A stretch of DNA of 64,000 nucleotides from Oribacterium sp. (GTDB lineage: Bacteria > Bacillota_A > Clostridia > Lachnospirales > Lachnospiraceae), in contig SFND01000007.1 of NCBI GenBank assembly GCA_004554245.1, forward strand, positions 1 to 64,000, given 5' to 3'. The notes beneath the pieces were generated by a model, which saw nothing but the letters and a program-made list of their open reading frames with translations, was not told where the DNA came from and did not search any database. Every line of letters begins with the position of its first letter. Within the stretch, counting starts at the first letter, position 1. This document shows positions 33,054-41,815 of this stretch, piece after piece. The position numbers and the translations under genes are program-made.

Positions 33054-34415
33054 ATGAACATTATTGTGGTTGGCTGTGGTAAGGTGGGATATTCTCTCGC
33101 CAGTCAGCTGAACAGGGAGAACCATAACGTAACGATCATCGACAACAACGAGAAGGTTCTTCGACATGCGGTAGATTCACTGGATGTCATGGGTATCAAC
33201 GGAAACGGCGCGATGCTGGCGATCCAGCAGGAGGCCGGTGTCAAGAATGCAGATGTCCTCATCGCCGCAACCAACTCCGATGAAATCAACATGCTGTGCT
33301 GCCTGATCGCAAAGAAGGAAGGTAACTGTAACACCATCGCGCGTATCCGTAACCCGGAGTACAAGGATGAGATCACCTACCTCCGTGATGAGCTGAACCT
33401 CGCGATGGTCATCAATCCGGAGATGGCGGCCGCAAAGGAGGTCGAGCGTCTGCTTCGCTTCCCGTCGGTCATGAAGATCGACAGCTTCTCCCGTGGCAAG
33501 ATCGACCTGATCCGCGTCAAGGTGCCGGAGAACAGCAACATCGTCGGTATCCGCATGTATGACATCCCGCGTATTCTGAAGGTCAACGTCCTGATCTGCT
33601 CGATCGAGCGTGGCGACCAGATCATCATCCCGAGTGGTAACGACGCCATCATGAACGGCGATGTCATCAGCTATATCGCGAGTGCGGATCAGTCCAACGA
33701 ATTTGTCAAGCAGCTGGGCGTCGATTATAAGCCGATCCGCAGCTGCATGATCGTCGGTGGCGGCAGGGTCACCTACTACATCGCGAAGTACATGCACGAC
33801 TCCCATATGAAGTGCAAGCTGAAGGTGATCGATCACGATCGTGACCGCTGCGAGTTCCTTGCCGGCGAGTTCCCTGATGCGACCATCATCAACGGTGACG
33901 GTACCGACCAGGATCTTCTGATCCGCGAGGGCATCGAGAAGACCGACGCCTTCTGTTCCCTGACCGGCTTCGACGAGGAGAACATCATGCTGTCTCTCTA
34001 TGCAGGCAAGCTTTCCAACGCGCGTCTCATCACGAAGATCAACCGTATCGCCTTTGAGAACGTCACCTCTGAGATGAACCTCGGCTCTGTCATCTACCCG
34101 AAGCAGATCGTCGCGGATCACATCGTACAGTATGTACGTGCGCTGAAGAACTCTGAAGGTTCGAACGTCGAGACCCTGTATAAAATCGCCGATGGAAGAG
34201 CAGAGGCCCTCGAGTTCAAGGTGGGCAATGATCCCGCCCTCTGCAATCATACCTTCGCGGATCTGACATTTAAGAAGAACGTTCTGATCGCGGCCATCGT
34301 CCGTGAAAACCAGATCATCACGCCGCGCGGCTCCGACTTCATGCTGCCGGGCGACAGCGTCATCGTGATCACCACGAATACCGGTTTCAACGATCTCAAG
34401 GATATTCTCGCATAA
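33054..34415 (+). CDS. trkA: Trk potassium uptake regulatory protein TrkA
   Basis: This is the cytoplasmic gating subunit of the Trk/Ktr K+ channel. The 453 residues contain two RCK units: MNIIVVGCGKVGYSLASQLN (NAD-type Rossmann motif, ending in a TIIDNN acidic turn) with a TrkA-C domain, then SCMIVGGGRVTYYIAKYM with a second TrkA-C. The ATG follows GGAGG by about 10 bases. It is 13 bases before trkH, so the pair forms an operon. Confidence 0.93.
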   Translation: MNIIVVGCGKVGYSLASQLNRENHNVTIIDNNEKVLRHAVDSLDVMGINGNGAMLAIQQEAGVKNADVLIAATNSDEINMLCCLIAKKEGNCNTIARIRNPEYKDEITYLRDELNLAMVINPEMAAAKEVERLLRFPSVMKIDSFSRGKIDLIRVKVPENSNIVGIRMYDIPRILKVNVLICSIERGDQIIIPSGNDAIMNGDVISYIASADQSNEFVKQLGVDYKPIRSCMIVGGGRVTYYIAKYMHDSHMKCKLKVIDHDRDRCEFLAGEFPDATIINGDGTDQDLLIREGIEKTDAFCSLTGFDEENIMLSLYAGKLSNARLITKINRIAFENVTSEMNLGSVIYPKQIVADHIVQYVRALKNSEGSNVETLYKIADGRAEALEFKVGNDPALCNHTFADLTFKKNVLIAAIVRENQIITPRGSDFMLPGDSVIVITTNTGFNDLKDILA

Positions 34416-34428
34416 GGAGCGTTCGGTA

Positions 34429-35880
34429 ATGAACTTTAGTATGATTATTTACGTGCTCGGATGGGTGCTGAAGCTGGAAGTCGTCATCATGATCCTGCCG
34501 ATCATCTGTGCACTGATCTATCAGGAATTCTGGGCTGTACAGGCCCTGGCGGTTTCCGCCGTGCTAGCGCTCGTCATCGGTACCCTGGCCACCATAAAGG
34601 GGCCGAAGCGTACCGACTATTATGCGCGTGAGGGCTTCGTCATCTGTGCACTGAGCTGGATCGTAATGTCGCTGATCGGCGCATTGCCGTTTTATCTGAC
34701 CGGCACGATTCCGTCCTACATCGATGCGGTCTTCGAAATCGTATCCGGCTTTACGACGACCGGTGCCTCGATTCTTGCGGAGGTCGAGCACCTTGGCAAG
34801 GGACTGCTTTTCTGGCGTTCCTTCAGCCACTGGGTCGGCGGCATGGGCGTTCTCGTCTTGGTTCTGACGATCCTTCCGCTCGGCGGCGGCTACAATATGA
34901 TGATCATGAAGGCCGAGTCCCCGGGACCGGATGTCAGCAAGATTGTGCCGCGTGTTGCAGATACCGCGAAGGCACTGTATAAGATTTATGCTGCATTGAC
35001 CCTCTTCTGGATCATCCTTTTCCTCCTGAGCGGCATGAGCATCTATGACTCGATCTGTATCGCCTTCGGCAGCGCCGGCACGGGTGGATTCGCCGTCCGT
35101 AACTCCGGTATGGCCGACTACAGCATGCTGAGCCAGTTCCTGATCGCCGTGTCGATGATCATGTTCGGTGTGAACTTCAATGTCTACTACCTGATGCAGA
35201 AGCGGAAGTTTCACGATGCGTTCCAGTGTGAGGAAGCGCGTGTCTACCTCGGCATCGTCGCTTTCAGTACCTTTTTCTTCGCGTTCAACATCGTGAAGAT
35301 GTACGGCGGTGACTTCCTGTATGCACTGCATCACAGCTTCTTCACAGTCGGCGCGATCATCACGACCACCGGTTACGCGACCCTCGATTTCGCGACCTGG
35401 CCGCAGGCGAGCCAGATGCTCCTCCTGTTCCTGATGTTTACCGGTGCCTGCGCAGGCTCCACCGGCGGTGGCTTCAAGATTTCCCGACTCATCATCATGG
35501 TGAAGGAGATTGGAAAGGAGCTTCTCGTACTGGTACACCCGGAGGCCGTCAAGCACATCCGCCTCGAGCATAAGAGCCTCGAGCACAGCGTCGTGCGTTC
35601 CGTCAACTGTTACCTCATCATGTACGTGGTGATCTACATGGTCTCCGTGTTCCTGATCGCATGGGCAGATGATTTCGACTTCACGACGAATTTCTCCGCC
35701 GTAGCTGCGACCTTCAACAACATCGGACCGGGCCTCGCAGCCGTAGGTCCAACCTGTAATTTCAGCGCATATTCCGATTTCAGTAAAATCGTCCTGACCT
35801 TCGATATGCTCGCCGGAAGACTGGAGATCCTCCCGATGCTGCTTTTATTCCTGCCGAGAACCTGGCGGAAGTCGAACTGA
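34429..35880 (+). CDS. trkH: Trk potassium transporter TrkH
   Basis: This is the K+-conducting membrane subunit. The 483 residues hold about ten helices and four pore loops typical of the family: SGFTTTGASI, FGSAGTGGFAV, TGACAGSTGGGFKISR and AVAATFNNIGPGL. It works with TrkA encoded just upstream. Start ATG after AAGGAGC. Ends before a strong terminator. Confidence 0.93.
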   Translation: MNFSMIIYVLGWVLKLEVVIMILPIICALIYQEFWAVQALAVSAVLALVIGTLATIKGPKRTDYYAREGFVICALSWIVMSLIGALPFYLTGTIPSYIDAVFEIVSGFTTTGASILAEVEHLGKGLLFWRSFSHWVGGMGVLVLVLTILPLGGGYNMMIMKAESPGPDVSKIVPRVADTAKALYKIYAALTLFWIILFLLSGMSIYDSICIAFGSAGTGGFAVRNSGMADYSMLSQFLIAVSMIMFGVNFNVYYLMQKRKFHDAFQCEEARVYLGIVAFSTFFFAFNIVKMYGGDFLYALHHSFFTVGAIITTTGYATLDFATWPQASQMLLLFLMFTGACAGSTGGGFKISRLIIMVKEIGKELLVLVHPEAVKHIRLEHKSLEHSVVRSVNCYLIMYVVIYMVSVFLIAWADDFDFTTNFSAVAATFNNIGPGLAAVGPTCNFSAYSDFSKIVLTFDMLAGRLEILPMLLLFLPRTWRKSN

Positions 35881-35975
35881 TGCTTCGGCATCCAGCTGGG
35901 AAACCCGGTGGAAGGCGAAGCAGATCCGTTGGCATGTACGCCATCGACAACATGCTTCATGATACGTTATATTTT

Positions 35976-36009
35976 GAAAGAAGGATGCATCGCGCATCCT
36001 TCTTTTTTT
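35976..36009 (+). terminator. Strong terminator of trkA-trkH
   Basis: GAAAGAAGGATGC pairs with GCATCCTTC and is followed by seven T. Confidence 0.9.
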
Positions 36010-36045
36010 CGAGAGACCACTCATTTATCTTAAGAATTTCGTAAT

Positions 36046-36151
36046 GGGGTCTGACCCCATTAAATTTTTATAAACAGAATCTAAACGGAAGTTCATGGGG
36101 TCTGACCCCGTTAAATTTTTATAAACAGAATCTAAAGTTGAAGTATAAGTC
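36046..36151. repeat. GGGGTC-family element with tandem AT spacers
   Basis: GGGGTCTGACCCC occurs at 36046-36058 and 36097-36109, each followed by the ATTAAATTTTTATAAACAG spacer in the same orientation. The second spacer has no closing 13-mer (it ends GAAGTATAAG). The left flank TTAAGAATTTCGTAA repeats that at 17081. This looks like a partial tandem duplication. Confidence 0.85.
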
Positions 36152-36486
36152 AGCCTTTGTAAACTAAAGAGTGATGATTAAACGGCATGTGTCGAGCAAA
36201 TTTATGGTGATTCCGTGAATAACGTTTGATTTTAGCACAATATTGCGTTAAACTATGGTTATGCGCAATAATTCGGATTGCGAAGTGTCCGGGTGCTCTG
36301 CTTCACGGATGCCCGTGTTCCGGCCCGCTGCCCCTGAATATATAAATATATATATTCTATTTATCATGTCTGTGGTCAAGCATTTATAATATATCCGGTG
36401 GATATTTATTTCTTCGCGCGATGCATGAACGCGATCTGCAGATGCAGACATGCACGCACTTATGAATTATACAGAAGGTGTTTCTT
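36152..36486. other. Gene-free region before the recombinase
   Basis: I see no gene. It is AT-rich with an ATATATAAATATATATATTC run near 36335-36357, a CCGGGTGC/GCCCG imperfect hairpin near 36288-36313, and an AGAAGGTG ribosome binding site for the recombinase at its end. Confidence 0.4.
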
Positions 36487-37566
36487 ATGGCTTTAAAATA
36501 CTATGAACAGATCGACCGTGACAACACAAAAAAACTTCGTGAACTGCTCGATGAGCTTCCATATTTCTGCACGATGTATTTTCGTGGCATCGAAACGACG
36601 ACGAGCTCACGTACCCGCATTGCCTATGCACGTGATCTGAAAATATTCTTCCAGTTTCTTATCCATGAAAACCCGCTCTATAAGGACTACTCTCCGCGTG
36701 ATTTCCAGCTGGAGGACCTTGATCAGCTTAGCGTCACGGATCTCGAGGATTATCTCGAGTATATCAAATATAGAACGGATGTTTCTGAAGATAAACATGG
36801 CAATAAAATCGAAAAGGAAGTCATCAACTCGAGAACCTCGATCAAGCGCAAGGTCGCGTCGATCCGAACCTTTTACCGGTATTTATACAGAGACCGGCTG
36901 ATCAAGACGAATCCGGCGGATCTCCTGCAGATGCCGAAATTAAAGGAAAAAGACATCATCCGTCTCGACGCAAATGAGGTAGCGGACCTTCTTGACGAAG
37001 TCGAGAACGGCGAAAAGCTGACCCGTCAGCAGCAGGTCTTCCACGATAAGACGGAGCTTCGGGATGAGGCCATGATGACGCTGATGCTCGGTACCGGCAT
37101 CCGTGTATCGGAGTGCGTGGGCCTCAATATGAACGACGTCGACTTCAACAACGACGGCATTCACATCCATCGTAAGGGCGGCAAGGAAGTTACCGTCTAT
37201 TTCGGTGACGAGGTCGAGAATGCACTCCGCCCGTATGTCGAGTGGCGGAAGCACCAGGCCACAGCGCCAGGCCATGAGGACGCCCTCTTCCTCTCACTCC
37301 GTATGCAGCGCATGAGTGTCCGCTCCGTCCAGTACATGGTGAAGAAATATGCGAAAACCGTCACACCGACGAAACATATCACACCACATAAGCTGCGCTC
37401 CACCTATGGCACGAACCTCTATAAGGAAACCGGCGATATCTACCTCGTGGCGGATGTACTCGGCCACAACGATGTCAACACCACGAAAAAGCACTACGCC
37501 GCCCTCGAGGATGAGCGTCGACGCAGTGCCCGCAACAAGGTCCATCTGCGCTCGGATGACGAGTGA
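36487..37566 (+). CDS. XerC/XerD-like tyrosine recombinase
   Basis: The protein has 359 residues: a core-binding SAM-like N-terminal domain (about 20-130) and a catalytic domain with the full set: Arg in GTGIRVSECVGLN, Lys in HIHRKGGKEV, HKLRSTYG (His/Arg), LGHNDVNTTKKHYAA (His and Tyr nucleophile). The family resolves chromosome dimers or integrates elements. It has no adjacent excisionase, relaxase or att repeat, and its length suits a chromosomal Xer. ATG follows AGAAGGTG. A chromosomal XerC/D homologue is most likely, not an element integrase. Confidence 0.88.
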   Translation: MALKYYEQIDRDNTKKLRELLDELPYFCTMYFRGIETTTSSRTRIAYARDLKIFFQFLIHENPLYKDYSPRDFQLEDLDQLSVTDLEDYLEYIKYRTDVSEDKHGNKIEKEVINSRTSIKRKVASIRTFYRYLYRDRLIKTNPADLLQMPKLKEKDIIRLDANEVADLLDEVENGEKLTRQQQVFHDKTELRDEAMMTLMLGTGIRVSECVGLNMNDVDFNNDGIHIHRKGGKEVTVYFGDEVENALRPYVEWRKHQATAPGHEDALFLSLRMQRMSVRSVQYMVKKYAKTVTPTKHITPHKLRSTYGTNLYKETGDIYLVADVLGHNDVNTTKKHYAALEDERRRSARNKVHLRSDDE

Positions 37567-37583
37567 ATTTATAAAAATTTAAT

Positions 37584-37647
37584 AGGGTCAGACCCCATTA
37601 ACTTCCGTTTAGATTTTGTTTAGAAAAATTTAATGGGGTCAGACCCC
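37584..37647. repeat. GGGGTC-family element in reverse orientation
   Basis: AGGGTCAGACCCC (37585-37597, one base off) and GGGGTCAGACCCC (37635-37647) flank the spacer in reverse orientation (AACTTCCGTTTAG...AAATTTAAT). It lies between convergent genes, unlike the other copies. Confidence 0.85.
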
Positions 37648-37667
37648 ATTAACTGGCGCGCGGCAAC

Positions 37668-37706
37668 AAAAAGTGGCAGGCTCCGTGATGGAGTCTGCCA
37701 CTTTTA
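37668..37706. terminator. Bidirectional terminator between the recombinase gene and lexA
   Basis: AAAAAGTGGCAG (37668-37679) pairs with CTGCCACTTTT (37695-37705); T runs flank both strands. Confidence 0.85.
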
Positions 37707-37716
37707 AAATTCATAT

Positions 37717-38412
37717 TCACTTCATGCCGAGTCGCACGAGACCGATGACCTTTCCGAGGATCTGGCAGTCCGGAACGATGATCGGATCCATGCTGTCGTT
37801 TTCCGGCTGGAGACGGATGTGGTCCTTTTCCTTATAGAAGCGCTTCACGGTCGCACTGTCGTCGACCAGCGCGACGATGATCTCGCCGTTCTCGCAGGTG
37901 TTCTGCTGCTCCACGATCACACGGTCACCGCTGAGGATACCACAGTTGATCATGGAATCACCCTTCACGGTGAGCATGAAGACCTTCTTATTCGGCAGCA
38001 TATCGACCGGCATCGGATAGTAATCCGTGATGTTCTCCTCCGCAAGCAGCGGTAGACCGGCAGCTACCGTACCGACCAGCGGAATCTCTGCGATCTCCCG
38101 CTCAGAAGAGGTCACTGTCGCACTCGCGGCACGCTCCGCGAAGGAATCACGCATCGTATCCTGACGGAACTCCTTCTCCGTGATCATCAGCGCACGAGGA
38201 TGCGCCGGGTCCTTCTTGATGAGGCCCATCGTCTCGAGGTCGTTAATATACGTAAATACACTGGATGTAGACTTGAGTCCGACGGCCGCGCAGATATCAC
38301 GCACGGATGGCGGGTAGTTCCGCTCCAGCACACACTGCTTGATATAGTCAAACACGGCCTGCTGCTTCGGCGTCATATGATTCGGATCTGGCTGCTTCTT
38401 ATGTCTGCCCAT
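37717..38412 (-). CDS. lexA: LexA repressor
   Basis: The SOS repressor, cleaved with RecA help after DNA damage. The 231 residues have a winged helix-turn-helix (YPPSVRDICAAVGLKSTSSV), the Ala118-Gly119 cleavage site in TVAAGLPLL, catalytic Ser153 in KGDSMINCG and Lys190 in ATVKRFYKE. The linker (about 80-110) is longer than in B. subtilis LexA (205 residues). ATG follows AAAAGGAG. Its own operator sits between -35 and -10, so it is autoregulated. Confidence 0.96.
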   Translation of the reverse strand: MGRHKKQPDPNHMTPKQQAVFDYIKQCVLERNYPPSVRDICAAVGLKSTSSVFTYINDLETMGLIKKDPAHPRALMITEKEFRQDTMRDSFAERAASATVTSSEREIAEIPLVGTVAAGLPLLAEENITDYYPMPVDMLPNKKVFMLTVKGDSMINCGILSGDRVIVEQQNTCENGEIIVALVDDSATVKRFYKEKDHIRLQPENDSMDPIIVPDCQILGKVIGLVRLGMK

Positions 38413-38443
38413 GGTATACTCCTTTTCATTCTATGTTGTTTCC

Positions 38444-38472
38444 ATAATACCACGAACAGGCGTTCATTGCAA
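38444..38472 (-). promoter_or_regulatory. lexA promoter with SOS box
   Basis: On the minus strand TTGCAA (38472-38467), a 17-base spacer and TATTAT (38449-38444). The spacer holds the LexA box CGAACAGGCGTTCA (38453-38466), a near match to the Gram-positive CGAAC-N4-GTTCG consensus. Confidence 0.85.
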
Positions 38473-38584
38473 GACAAACATAAACATCTGTACTTAGAAA
38501 TGACGACTGGATGTAACTGTTCAGGCAGGAGCCCAGGATCCTTGCCTTTGACTTCGCTATAGACCGTCTTTTCGTGTGGCGCCA

Positions 38585-39319
38585 TCAGAGAATCGGCATG
38601 ATGACATTGACCCAGAACCAGCTGATCGGCATCACGAGGACCATCGCCGGAATCATATCCGCGGTCGGGAACATCTTCACCTTGATCATGCGGAAGCCAG
38701 TCGCAAGGAGCAGGATGCCGCCGCAGGCCTTGAAGTCACCGATCATCGCCGGGGTCGTCAGCGGATAGATCACGCCTGCGAGTACGTACAGCAGCATGAA
38801 AATCACGAACTGCGGAAGCGCGATGAAGGACACGACCGGACCGAGGAGACAGGCGAAAATCATCGCCGTAAAGATATCGAGGATGGACTTCGCGATGAGG
38901 ATCGTCTGATCGCCGGTCATGCCGGCCACGATCGACCCATAGATTCCGGTGCCGCTCGCACAGAACAGCACGATAATCGTGATCAGCGTCGCACGGAACT
39001 CCTCCTCACTGATCGCGGACTCCTTTTTCGGCAGGACCTTCGAAACCACGCCCTCCATCACGGCGCATCCCTTCGCGATGAGCGCACCGAAATGAATCGC
39101 GAGACCGATCGCCGTGCCGACCACCACGGAGAAGATGACCGCCGGCATATTTTCCATGAGCACGATGCTGCTGATGCCCATCGTCATGGCACAGACGCCG
39201 AAGATCATATTCAGATTTTCCTTGAAATCGAGGCTCAGCTTATGGCCGACCAGCGTGCCGACGAGTCCTCCGATCGCAACCGATAGTACATTGATGATGA
39301 TTCCTGTAGGCAAGGTCAC
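38585..39319 (-). CDS. DUF554 family membrane protein
   Basis: This encodes 244 residues with about seven membrane helices. It begins MTLPTGIIINVLSVAIGGLV and has the conserved EEEFRATLITIIVLFCASGT and GDFKACGGILLLATGFRM stretches of DUF554 (YdfK-like). Role not established. It starts with GTG overlapping the TGA stop of rsfS (GTGA), so translation is coupled to rsfS. Confidence 0.85.
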   Translation of the reverse strand: MTLPTGIIINVLSVAIGGLVGTLVGHKLSLDFKENLNMIFGVCAMTMGISSIVLMENMPAVIFSVVVGTAIGLAIHFGALIAKGCAVMEGVVSKVLPKKESAISEEEFRATLITIIVLFCASGTGIYGSIVAGMTGDQTILIAKSILDIFTAMIFACLLGPVVSFIALPQFVIFMLLYVLAGVIYPLTTPAMIGDFKACGGILLLATGFRMIKVKMFPTADMIPAMVLVMPISWFWVNVIMPIL

Positions 39320-39669
39320 AGCTCCTCCACTGATACGATCTTCTTTCCATCCGACCAGATGCGCTCGAGGTCGTAGAAGAGACGCTGCTCCTTATCGAAG
39401 ATGTGCACGATGATATCGTTGTAGTCGAGGAGGATCCAGCCGCTGTTGGTCACACCCTCACGGCGGCGAAGCTCGTAGCCGTGCTGTGCCATCTTATCCT
39501 CGACCTCGTCGCAGAGTGCATCCACCTGACGGATATTGTCCGCGGTCGCGATCACGAAATAATCCGCGATGACCGACACGCCGCCGATGTCCATGATGGA
39601 GATGTCCTTGCCCTGCTTCTCCTCGAGTGCAGCGTAGACTACCTTTACCATATCCTTTGAATTACTCAT
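39316..39669 (-). CDS. rsfS: Ribosomal silencing factor RsfS
   Basis: RsfS binds L14 on the 50S subunit and blocks joining with 30S under slow growth. The 117 residues contain KDISIMDIGGVSVIADYFVI, GWILLDYNDIIVHIFDKEQR and FYDLERIWSDGK, all conserved. ATG follows AAAAGGAG. It is downstream of yqeK in the usual nadD-yqeK-rsfS order and coupled to the DUF554 gene. Confidence 0.95.
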   Translation of the reverse strand: MSNSKDMVKVVYAALEEKQGKDISIMDIGGVSVIADYFVIATADNIRQVDALCDEVEDKMAQHGYELRRREGVTNSGWILLDYNDIIVHIFDKEQRLFYDLERIWSDGKKIVSVEEL

Positions 39670-39782
39670 TTCGTTCTCCTTTTTCTAAGGTTTTCTATGT
39701 CTGTATAATGCCGGCGGCTGCCCGTGTACCGCTCCGGCTTGCGAAGGCCCGCCACTGTACGAAGCCTCAGGCTGTCAGCGTA

Positions 39783-40418
39783 TCAATCCGAAACCGTCAG
39801 GCCTCTCTCCTGCATCCGTGTGCGGTAGTACTGATAGGTATCGTACGAATCCTTACAGATGTAGCCGCCGGATGCCTCGAGGTAGTGGATCGTATCGTGA
39901 TTGATCTCATACACCGCTCGCTCGAGGTCGGTAAATGCGAGCTGCCGGATCTCCGGGAGCCGTGCCGCCTTATCCCGCCGCGCCTCGATGTAATCCGCCG
40001 TAAACACGATGGCCTCCAGAAGGCTCATATCCGGCTTTCCCAGCGTGTGGAAATAAATGGCGGACAGAATCTCCGGGTCCTCGATCCCGAAGCAGGTACG
40101 GGCGTACGTGGCGCCGTAGACGCTGTGAATCACCTGCGGTGCCCGCAGCATATCCTCCGTCAGCGCCACGCCGTCCTGCGCGCACGCCTTCAGGAGCTCC
40201 TCGTTCGAAAACTGCTTCGCACAGTCATGCACGAGCCCCGCAAGCTCCGCCTGATGGAGATCCACGCCATAGCGCATCGCGAGGCAGATACAGGTGAAAC
40301 TCACACTCAGCGAATGCTCATAGCGCGACGGCTTCAGCATCGTCTGCAGCTTCGCACGGATCTCCAGGATGTTCTCCAGATCGGTCTTTCCGTTCCCCGT
40401 AGCTATATGATTTCCCAT
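39783..40418 (-). CDS. yqeK: HD-domain phosphohydrolase YqeK
   Basis: YqeK members are symmetrical Ap4A hydrolases. The 211 residues have metal ligands of the HD fold in YEHSLSV, LVHDCAKQF, QVIHSVYGA and a C-terminal FTADYIEARRD. The start is the ATG of MGNHIATG, 5 bases after AAAGGAG; a longer open frame upstream is Arg/Gly rich and not conserved-looking. It lies between nadD and rsfS as in B. subtilis. Confidence 0.92.
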   Translation of the reverse strand: MGNHIATGNGKTDLENILEIRAKLQTMLKPSRYEHSLSVSFTCICLAMRYGVDLHQAELAGLVHDCAKQFSNEELLKACAQDGVALTEDMLRAPQVIHSVYGATYARTCFGIEDPEILSAIYFHTLGKPDMSLLEAIVFTADYIEARRDKAARLPEIRQLAFTDLERAVYEINHDTIHYLEASGGYICKDSYDTYQYYRTRMQERGLTVSD

Positions 40419-40522
40419 AGTGCTCCTTTTCGTAAATGTTCTTTCAGCTGCCCCGGAGGAACCGGTCTCGGAGTACTGTGCCCCCATTGCCGGCCCCTCC
40501 GGGCAGCGCTCTGCACTGAACT

Positions 40523-41143
40523 TCAGCGATACAGCTGATGCGCCTCGATGTACGCCGCGACGGCCGCCGGCACGAGCGCGGTGATGTCCTCGCCGCGCGC
40601 CGCCCGCGCACGGATCTCCGTACTCGAGATATCCATCTCCTCGAACGGAAGCACCGCGACATCCGCGCCATAGCACTCCTCGAGATAACGCACCTGCGCC
40701 CCGAAGCTCCGCGGCCGGTCCGCATACTCCCGCTCCACCGCCACCAGCGTTGCAAGACGCAGGATCGTCTCCGGCGCATGCCAGCGCTCGAGCTGGTAGA
40801 GGGAGTCCGAGCCGACGATGAAGTAGAAGTGTACGTCCGGATACCGCGCATGCAGTATGGTCAATGTCTCTGACGTGTAGGTTTCACCGCTCCGTTCTAT
40901 CTCGAGCCGCGACAGGCGGAAGCCCGGATGACCCTCGATGGCGAGCGCCGTCATCGTCGCACGATCGGCGGCCGGACTCACCTTCCTGCTGTGCTTCAGG
41001 TACGGATCCCCGGCCGGCATGAACCAGACCTCATCGAGCGAGAGCTGAGCCTTCGCACACTCCGCAAGCGCGATATGCGCCTTATGGATCGGGTCGAAGG
41101 TCCCGCCCATGATCCCCACGCGTTTCCTGTTCTCCTTCTCCAT
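40523..41143 (-). CDS. nadD: Nicotinate-nucleotide adenylyltransferase
   Basis: NadD makes deamido-NAD from nicotinate mononucleotide and ATP. The 206 residues have the nucleotidyltransferase motifs GGTFDPIHKAHIALAE and EEMDISSTEIRARAARGED. The ATG (MEKENRK) follows GAGG by 6 bases; a GTG at 41155 overlaps it. First of the nadD-yqeK-rsfS-DUF554 unit, with gaps of about 100 bases. Confidence 0.94.
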   Translation of the reverse strand: MEKENRKRVGIMGGTFDPIHKAHIALAECAKAQLSLDEVWFMPAGDPYLKHSRKVSPAADRATMTALAIEGHPGFRLSRLEIERSGETYTSETLTILHARYPDVHFYFIVGSDSLYQLERWHAPETILRLATLVAVEREYADRPRSFGAQVRYLEECYGADVAVLPFEEMDISSTEIRARAARGEDITALVPAAVAAYIEAHQLYR

Positions 41144-41258
41144 CGCCTGCCTCACTTTCTATCCGCACCCGGACTGAAATCCAGCTGCACAGCATAAACC
41201 ATCTGTGCAGCCTGTCCCGTCGTACGCACCCGCGTCCGCAGATGCATCCTCACGGCGA

Positions 41259-41720
41259 TCACTCGCCGTCAAACTCGTTATCGAACTCCTCGTCGTCTTC
41301 CTCGACGAAACGAAGACTGAAACCGCCAGATCTCGCTGCATTCTTCGCATCCGCGATCTCCTGCTTGTGACCGGCACGCTTCGTACCCTTCGTCTGCTTC
41401 TCGAGCTCTGCCTTCGAGGTCTCGTACTTCCGCTTCTTGAAATCCGGATTCGGCTTATACAGCACGATCTTCCGACCGATCACCTGTACCACCTCGGACT
41501 GTGTACGTCCCGCAAGTGTATACGCGATCTCATTCGCATCATCATCGCAGTTCTTCAGAATATTGATCTTGATGAGCTCGTTCTTCACGATGTTCTCACG
41601 AACCGCATCGATAAACTCCGGTGTCAGGCTGTTCTTACCGATGGAAAGCACCGGCTCGATGGTCATAGCTGCGCCCTTCAGCTGGGAACGCATCTTACTG
41701 TCTCTGATATATTTCTTCAT
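41259..41720 (-). CDS. yhbY: YhbY-type (CRS1-YhbY/CRM) RNA-binding protein with acidic tail
   Basis: This encodes 153 residues. The first 95 form a CRM domain (MRSQLKGAAMTIEPVLSIGK, IKINILKNCDDDANEIAYTL, VVQVIGRKIVLYKPN). YhbY associates with pre-50S particles. The rest is an unusual charged extension: Lys-rich, then acidic EEDDEEFDNEFDGE. Canonical YhbY is about 97 residues, so the tail is lineage-specific. ATG follows ACAGGAG. It lies between obgE and nadD. Confidence 0.88.
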   Translation of the reverse strand: MKKYIRDSKMRSQLKGAAMTIEPVLSIGKNSLTPEFIDAVRENIVKNELIKINILKNCDDDANEIAYTLAGRTQSEVVQVIGRKIVLYKPNPDFKKRKYETSKAELEKQTKGTKRAGHKQEIADAKNAARSGGFSLRFVEEDDEEFDNEFDGE

Positions 41721-41815
41721 TTTATTCTCCTGTGTTCAACGATTTCACCTTCCCATGCCCCGGATCAGACTCCTCGACCGCTGCGTCCGGTGAAACCGTA
41801 CATCTCTGTTCCCGC

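Noticed and set aside
36380..36410. AT-rich TTTATAATATATCC segment upstream of the recombinase as a dif site
   Set aside because: It lacks the two 11-base XerC/XerD arms of the known Gram-positive dif consensus; only the AT core is similar.
36487..37566. Recombinase as marker of an integrated element with trkAH as cargo
   Set aside because: No flanking direct repeats, tRNA or mobility genes are seen, and the composition matches the chromosome; a chromosomal Xer-type role fits better.
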